This document shows, piece after piece, positions 7,452 to 12,091 of a stretch of 12,091 bases of DNA; position 1 is the first letter of the stretch; each line of letters begins with the position of its first letter. Source of the DNA: Candidatus Hydrogenedentota bacterium (GTDB taxonomy: Bacteria; Hydrogenedentota; Hydrogenedentia; Hydrogenedentales; CAITNO01); NCBI GenBank assembly GCA_023145975.1, contig JAGLCZ010000514.1, positions 1-12,091 of the forward strand, read 5' to 3'. The notes below the pieces were generated by a model. That model had not been told where the DNA came from. It saw nothing but the letters and a program-made list of their open reading frames with translations, and did not search any database. A program made the translations under genes and the position numbers.

Positions 7452-8743
7452 TTTGTATCCTTTCCGGATACTTCTGTGTTATCCATATCTTTTTTTTCTT
7501 TATCTACCCGGACGCTTGCGCCTTTTTTTAAATTCAAATTCCCATCAGTGACCACAATATCCCCTGCCTCGATACCTTCAATGATTTGGATATGTGTTCC
7601 TTGTTCCAAGCCGATGGTAACAGTTTTGCAGATAGCTTTCCCTTCCTCAACGACATACACGTTTTTGTCGCCCCTGGGCGTAGTAATAATGGCTGCATCG
7701 GGAATAACAACGGCATCATCGATCACCCGTCCCTGCACAGATACTCTTGCAAAGAGCCGTGGAATAAGTTCAACGGGATCGGTAACTTTTACTTCAACCA
7801 TTCGGGTTCGGGAATCCAGTTCCAGTCGGGGATAGACACGTTCAATTACTGCGTTGAAGGTTTTGTTAGGGTACATGTCAAAACGGACAACTGCCGGGGT
7901 TCCTTTGGTGATATGGGCGGAACAACTTTCGGGGAGTCCAACTCGTACTACGAGGGTGGAGGGATCCATCATTTTTAACAAGGGTGTTCGCGGGGTAGCT
8001 AAATCGCCCGGGCGGATAAAAACTTCAGTGATTATTCCCGCAAAAGGAGCTGTAAGCAGGCATTCGTCAAGCTTTTTCTGTGCAAGAGTTGTTTTTGCGA
8101 TTGCCTCATCTACAGCGGCTTGCTGCACTGCGATTTCCGTTCGGGTGGGTCCTGCTTTCAGCATGGTTACCAATTCCCGCGCAGATCCAAGTTGTGTACT
8201 GCACTTTACATAGTTGACGCGGGCTTTCTCTACTTCTTCGCCTGGAAGTGAGCCGCTTGTGACCAGTGACTGAACTCTTTCCATATCCGCTTTGGCAAAA
8301 TTTGTGCAGTCCGCAAATTGTCGAACAGATTCGCTTGCTTGTGCTATTTCTTCTGGACGTGCTCCTGCTATAAGATCGTCCAATTTCGCTTTTGCCAGGT
8401 TTTCGGCAGTTTTGGCAGTTACAACTTCCTGACGGTATAAGGGACGATCTATTTCAACGAGGCGTTGTCCCGCCTCTTCCACGCGGTCTCCTTCTCTCCA
8501 GGGACAGTATGCGATGGGTCCCTCAATGGTTGCTTTGATCATTACGGTGTTAACAGCGACAACGTTTCCTGTTGTTTCCAATTGTTCTACCATGCGCATG
8601 CTTTCTGCTGTGGCGACTTGGACGAGGGCAGGTTTTTTTGTTTTTCCCTTTTTCAGATTCCCGTCTTTTGAGCCACAACCTGCCAGGGCAAGTATTACTC
8701 CGCAAAGAATTACGGGTACTATAAGGTATTGTACTGCTTTCAT
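7448..8743 (-). CDS. RND periplasmic adaptor (membrane fusion protein), lipoprotein
   Basis: A 431-residue HlyD/AcrA-type adaptor. A signal peptide ends in lipobox LAGC, with lipidated C23 followed by Gly-Ser. Two lipoyl half-motifs (about 66-102 and 228-262, the latter LLTAPFAGIITEVFIRPGD) flank an alpha-helical hairpin (about 103-227). The two hairpin arms carry mirror motifs AGARPEEI (127-133 region) and AGPTRTEI (197-204), common in adaptors of this group. A beta-barrel (about 263-345) and membrane-proximal domain follow, then a charged tail. It should bridge the RND permease and the outer-membrane channel. The ATG overlaps the upstream stop as TAATG and is preceded by GGAGAG; its own stop overlaps the permease start. 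The three genes are thus one tightly coupled operon. Confidence 0.93.
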   Translation of the reverse strand: MKAVQYLIVPVILCGVILALAGCGSKDGNLKKGKTKKPALVQVATAESMRMVEQLETTGNVVAVNTVMIKATIEGPIAYCPWREGDRVEEAGQRLVEIDRPLYRQEVVTAKTAENLAKAKLDDLIAGARPEEIAQASESVRQFADCTNFAKADMERVQSLVTSGSLPGEEVEKARVNYVKCSTQLGSARELVTMLKAGPTRTEIAVQQAAVDEAIAKTTLAQKKLDECLLTAPFAGIITEVFIRPGDLATPRTPLLKMMDPSTLVVRVGLPESCSAHITKGTPAVVRFDMYPNKTFNAVIERVYPRLELDSRTRMVEVKVTDPVELIPRLFARVSVQGRVIDDAVVIPDAAIITTPRGDKNVYVVEEGKAICKTVTIGLEQGTHIQIIEGIEAGDIVVTDGNLNLKKGASVRVDKEKKDMDNTEVSGKDTK

Positions 8744-10497
8744 TATTTCTCTCCTTTTTTGAGGTCAGTTGCTTTTTTGCTATGGGTTGTTATGCGATCT
8801 TTATTGCGGGTGAGTGGGTCGTTTTTTATTCCAATCTTGCCCAAAGCAAGACGTAATTCTACCCCGCCTATATTGTGGTCGCGAAGTGCCTGGTAATAAT
8901 TCACCTGTGTGTTCAGTAGTGCTGACTGTGCGTCCAGAACATCGAGGATTGTGCCTTTTCCATAGTCGTACTTTTCGCGTTCGATTCGCAGGCTTTCCTT
9001 CGCTTCTGAAATACTTTTGCTGGTTACTTCAACACGTTTACGTGCAGAGTCAAGATTGAGTGAGGCCGTATCAAATTCAAGTTGGATTTGGAGTTCAAGC
9101 TGTCGAAGGCGTTGCTGCATGGCATGTAAACGGGAATATTCCCGGGCTATTGCTGCACGGATTCTGCCGCCTTCGAAAAGGGGGATATCCACTGTTATAC
9201 CGATTTTTCCAATCTCTTCAAAACTGTCGGCATCTTCTACGGTTGATTGCGAATAGCGCAACGAATTAAATCCCTTTAGACCGAAGGTGGGGGTAAGTGA
9301 ACCGCCGCCGGACAATGGGGATGTATGTGATACTGAGGGATTACCGTTTTTGTCTATTGAGAATGCGTGGGAATTTGTGCCGGCAGATTTTTCGGAATCC
9401 CCTATGCCCCATCGTCCGCCATATGCGGCTTCAATGGATATTTTTGGTTCCCGGTTTCCCCGTGCCACGTCCACTTTTCTCGCCTGTGCCTCCAGTGCTG
9501 CTGCAGCTGCAGCATAATCTGAACGTCGTGTTAATGCAAGGGAAATATCCCGTTCCTCTTCTTCAACTTTACATAAGGTGAGGTCGCCGCTAATATCAAA
9601 GTTGGGGAAGTCCTTCGCTTCAATGCCAATGAAGTTGGAAAGTACATGCATGTGTACAGAAAGCGTGTTGCGTTCCCGAAGCAATTGCTGTTCGATATCT
9701 GCCAGGCGTACCCCCGTGCGCAGTGCATCTACCTTAGCGGCTTTTTGTGCTGCAATAAAATTTTGTACCCGTTCTACGTGTTGTTCAAGGGCACCATACG
9801 AAAATTCCAGGGACTTGATAACGTGTCGTTGTGCCAATATTCCGTAATACATACTGCTTACGTTGAAGATTAATTCTTTACGGGTTCGTGCCAGGGTGTG
9901 TTCTGCCGATTGTGTAAGCAGTGCTGCGGATCGGATCTCGTTTACAAGGGTACCTCCTGCATAAATCGGTAACTGAAGGGTAAGATTAGCAGAAGCAATA
10001 TCGTCTGTGTAGTAACTGGCTTTTCCCGGGGCAGAAGGGGGTACCAGTCGCTGAACATCTTCGTAATGAAAGTAGTCACCCGTTAAATGAATCCGGGGCC
10101 ACCGTTTTGCTGACCGGGTGCACTTTTCAGCTGCCGCTGTTTTTACATCCCACGCGTTAGCAGCTACCCCCGGATTTTTTTTAAGTGCAAGATCAATGCA
10201 TTCATTAAGGCTAAAGGGCCCGGTTTTTGTGGGGAGGGGGTCGGGGGTAACTGGAATTTTTGGTTTTGTTCTCGGACGAATCAGACAAAATTTAGTATGG
10301 TTTTCGGAAATAACATTTGAATTTAAATAGGTTTCCGTGGGAGAGAGTGTCGTGCAGCCCCCAAAAATAAGAGTGGTGATAGACACGATAAGCAGGGATA
10401 TCCGTCCCCAATAAAGGGGGTGTTTTGTGGCGGAGATATTTCCCGCTTCTCCGTTTTTATCGTCACTTATATAGTTGCTTTTGCTACTGTATCGCAT
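8743..10497 (-). CDS. TolC/OprM-like outer-membrane efflux lipoprotein
   Basis: A 584-residue outer-membrane efflux protein, longer than the usual 450-500. A hydrophobic signal (about 33-45) ends in the lipobox-like FGGC, with predicted lipidated C48. A Pro/Lys/Thr-rich linker follows (about 74-93). Two OEP repeats come next: the first starts at FSLNECIDLALKKNPGV (about 95), the second around 310 with DISLALTRRSDYAAAAAALEAQ. The second includes a Gly/Ser-rich strand insertion and VDIPLFEGGRIRAAI, typical of the second beta-strand/helix hairpin. The C-terminus has the usual YDYGKGTILDVLDAQSALLNTQVNYYQAL. It forms the trimeric exit duct for the pump encoded downstream. The 47-residue stretch before the Cys is unusually long; no other ATG occurs before the signal, and TAGGA lies 7 nt before the chosen ATG. 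It is the first gene of the operon, behind a predicted sigma-54 promoter. Confidence 0.92.
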   Translation of the reverse strand: MRYSSKSNYISDDKNGEAGNISATKHPLYWGRISLLIVSITTLIFGGCTTLSPTETYLNSNVISENHTKFCLIRPRTKPKIPVTPDPLPTKTGPFSLNECIDLALKKNPGVAANAWDVKTAAAEKCTRSAKRWPRIHLTGDYFHYEDVQRLVPPSAPGKASYYTDDIASANLTLQLPIYAGGTLVNEIRSAALLTQSAEHTLARTRKELIFNVSSMYYGILAQRHVIKSLEFSYGALEQHVERVQNFIAAQKAAKVDALRTGVRLADIEQQLLRERNTLSVHMHVLSNFIGIEAKDFPNFDISGDLTLCKVEEEERDISLALTRRSDYAAAAAALEAQARKVDVARGNREPKISIEAAYGGRWGIGDSEKSAGTNSHAFSIDKNGNPSVSHTSPLSGGGSLTPTFGLKGFNSLRYSQSTVEDADSFEEIGKIGITVDIPLFEGGRIRAAIAREYSRLHAMQQRLRQLELQIQLEFDTASLNLDSARKRVEVTSKSISEAKESLRIEREKYDYGKGTILDVLDAQSALLNTQVNYYQALRDHNIGGVELRLALGKIGIKNDPLTRNKDRITTHSKKATDLKKGEK

Positions 10498-10580
10498 GGT
10501 ATTTTCCTACTTTTTCATTCTTATTAAAAGGTTTTCTATCAAGGTTAAGAAAGGAGTGCTCTTACTATCCCGGCTAGTAG

Positions 10581-10598
10581 AAGCAGTTTTCGTGCCAA
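10581..10598 (-). promoter_or_regulatory. Predicted sigma-54 (-24/-12) promoter of the efflux operon
   Basis: The minus strand reads TTGGCACGAAAACTGCTT. The -24 element YTGGCACG is perfect and the -12 element is CTGCT (consensus TTGCW). GG (10596-10595) and GC (10584-10583) are exactly 10 nt apart. Transcription would begin near 10572, leaving a leader of about 75 nt to the ATG at 10497. A sigma-54 activator gene lies divergently a short distance upstream, with a GTTGC array between them. Confidence 0.85.
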
Positions 10599-10663
10599 TC
10601 GAATAAAAAGGGATAAAACAGCCTTGTTAAAGGATATCTATCTTTTCATATCGTTTCATAAAA

Positions 10664-10707
10664 GTTGCAGGGATGTTGCGAAAACAACACGATGTTGCAT
10701 TGGCAAC
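10664..10707. promoter_or_regulatory. GTTGC half-site array (predicted activator binding region) between the efflux operon and regulator gene
   Basis: GTTGC occurs on the + strand at 10664, 10675 and 10694, with offsets 0, 11 and 30 bp as in the array at 4295. The last half-site forms a perfect inverted repeat GTTGC-ATTG-GCAAC (10694-10707) and the second a near-perfect one, GTTGC-GAAA-ACAAC (10675-10688). The word TGTTGCATTG (10693-10702) is identical to 4324-4333. A further GCAAC is at 10732-10736, and GCAACGGGTTT occurs twice (starting 10703 and 10732). The array starts 80 bp upstream of the -12 GC of the efflux promoter, the usual enhancer range for sigma-54 activators. Confidence 0.7.
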
Positions 10708-10799
10708 GGGTTTTGTGTTTATATATGCATTGCAACGGGTTTGATTTTATTTGTACCCTTGGATTTCGGCTTTGTTAGAAAGATAAAGGAAAGATTGAC

Positions 10800-12091
10800 A
10801 TGAATTACCATATGTTGACAGAACCTTATAGATCCATTCTTAACTCCCTTTCGGAAGGGGTTTGTGCTGTTAATGCACAATTAAGCATTGGGTGTTTTAA
10901 TTTGCAGGCAGAACGTCTTACGGGAATAACAGCCGAGCATGCTTTGGGCAGTAATCTGAAGCGGGTTTTTCCACACGATACCAAAGCCTGGCAGAAATTA
11001 GTGATGGATGTACTTGAATCTATGAAACCGATTCGTAATATTCGAAAGGACTTGGAGAAACCGTCTGGAGAACGTATTCCTGTAACAGTAAATGCAGCAC
11101 CGGTGCGGGATCAGAAGGGTGCGGTGACAGGCGTGGTCTTAACTTTTCAAGATAACAGTGCCATTGAAATACTTCGCCGTGAATTACGTCAGGAATGTAC
11201 TTATGGTGATATTGTTACTAGAAACAGCCATATGCACCAAATGTTGGATATTCTTCCTCATGTGGCAGAGAGCGACAGTACGGTTCTGATTTTGGGTTCT
11301 ACGGGCACAGGGAAGGAATTATTTGCCCGTGCTATCCATGCTGCCAGCGCCCGCAGCAGAGGTCCTTTTGTGGCAGTAAACTGCGGTGCACTTCCTGATA
11401 ACCTTTTAGAATCAGAATTATTCGGTTACAAGAAAGGTGCCTTTACCGATGCCAAGCAGGATAAACCGGGACGTTTTGCTTTGGCGGAAAAGGGAACCCT
11501 GTTTTTGGATGAGATAGGGGATCTTTCCCCGGCTATGCAGGTGAAACTCATGCGTGTTCTTCAGGAAAAAGAATATGAACCGCTGGGCGCAATCAAATCA
11601 GAAACGACGGATGTGCGTATTTTAGCGGCGACTAATCGGGATCTCATCGTCATGGTCAAAGAGGGGACATTCCGTCCGGATCTTTATTATCGGTTAAATG
11701 TTATCGAGTTTGTACTGCCTGCTTTGGTTGACCGTCCCGAAGATATTCCTCTGCTTGTTGAACATTTTGTGGAGGTACTCAATGCCGAAAAGGGAAGAGA
11801 TATAGCGCGTGTATCCCAGACTGCAATGAGTTGGTTAATGGATTATGAATACCCGGGGAACATTCGTGAACTCAGGAATATTATTGAACGTGCCTACGTA
11901 CTATGTCGTTATGACGAGATTCGTGAAGAATGCCTGCCGAGTCATTTGCTGGAGAACAATCCCGTTCGTCGTTCTATCTCCACCAGACATTTATCTCCTT
12001 CCCTGCAGCGGATGAATGCGGAGGAGCAGGAAAATCTTATACGGGAGGTTTTAATAAAGCATAATATGCATCGCGGGAGAACTGCCGAAGA
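10800..12091 (+). CDS. PAS-AAA+-Fis sigma-54-dependent transcriptional activator, 3'-truncated by the window
   Basis: The frame is open from ATG 10800 (AAGGA 9 nt upstream) to the window edge, 430 codons. Domains: PAS at about 8-130 (SEGVCAVNA; GERIPVTVNAAPVRD), then a sigma-54-interacting AAA+ domain at about 142-375. The AAA+ part has Walker A GSTGTGKE (166-173, K172), a GAFTDA loop at 213-218 in place of canonical GAFTGA, Walker B GTLFLDEIGD (232-241), ILAATNRDL, and the arginine-finger region FRPDLYYRLN (291-300). The start of a Fis-type helix-turn-helix (LIREVLIKHNMHRGRTAEE) is cut off. Such proteins bind enhancer-like sites and use ATP hydrolysis to open sigma-54 promoters; the PAS domain is the probable signal input, ligand or redox cue unknown. 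It has no phospho-receiver domain. The gene is divergent from the efflux operon, with the GTTGC array and a sigma-54 promoter in the gap, so it is the obvious candidate regulator of both minus-strand units. Confidence 0.94.
   Translation, partial: MNYHMLTEPYRSILNSLSEGVCAVNAQLSIGCFNLQAERLTGITAEHALGSNLKRVFPHDTKAWQKLVMDVLESMKPIRNIRKDLEKPSGERIPVTVNAAPVRDQKGAVTGVVLTFQDNSAIEILRRELRQECTYGDIVTRNSHMHQMLDILPHVAESDSTVLILGSTGTGKELFARAIHAASARSRGPFVAVNCGALPDNLLESELFGYKKGAFTDAKQDKPGRFALAEKGTLFLDEIGDLSPAMQVKLMRVLQEKEYEPLGAIKSETTDVRILAATNRDLIVMVKEGTFRPDLYYRLNVIEFVLPALVDRPEDIPLLVEHFVEVLNAEKGRDIARVSQTAMSWLMDYEYPGNIRELRNIIERAYVLCRYDEIREECLPSHLLENNPVRRSISTRHLSPSLQRMNAEEQENLIREVLIKHNMHRGRTAE

Overview
The window looks like chromosomal DNA from a Gram-negative bacterium. 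It encodes a complete tripartite envelope efflux pump with an outer-membrane component, a sigma-54 activator, and two near-consensus sigma-54 (-24/-12) promoters. The PAS-AAA+-Fis regulator type and the coenzyme A/persulfide reductase-rhodanese protein recall anaerobic sulfur-metabolising Desulfobacterota, but the taxon is a guess. No mobile elements, tRNAs, rRNAs or CRISPR arrays were seen.

Layout. Positions 1-753 (+) hold the end of a TauE/SafE-family permease. It converges on a minus-strand block. Read in the direction of transcription, that block starts with an efflux operon at 10497-4383: an outer-membrane TolC-like lipoprotein, a periplasmic adaptor lipoprotein and an RND permease, with TAATG and ATGA overlaps. 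After a 280-bp regulatory gap comes an FAD/NAD(P)H disulfide (persulfide) reductase with a C-terminal rhodanese domain (4102-2414). A Rho-independent-type terminator and a short gap follow, then an ACR3/SBF-like transporter fused to two CBS domains (2306-957). Divergent from the efflux operon, at 10800 to the window end (+), is a PAS-AAA+-Fis sigma-54-dependent regulator, cut off by the window edge.

The most striking observation is regulatory. Both minus-strand transcription units start with a sigma-54 promoter of the form TTGGCAYGAAAA-N-TGCT. About 78-80 bp upstream of the -12 GC of each promoter sits the same array of GTTGC half-sites, with starts at relative offsets 0, +11 and +30 bp in both cases. 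This predicts one regulon in which the adjacent activator binds GTTGC-type enhancer sites and switches on the RND pump together with the persulfide reductase and the SBF-CBS transporter.

Inferred biology: an inducible system that detoxifies or disposes of a reactive sulfur species or a related thiol-reactive compound. Cytoplasmic reduction and sulfur transfer would be done by the reductase-rhodanese, and export by the CBS-regulated permease and the RND pump. A sulfur-anion-type TauE exporter lies nearby. The substrate cannot be read from sequence. The ACR3-like transporter lacks the cysteine and glutamate needed for arsenite transport, so an arsenic label would probably mislead.
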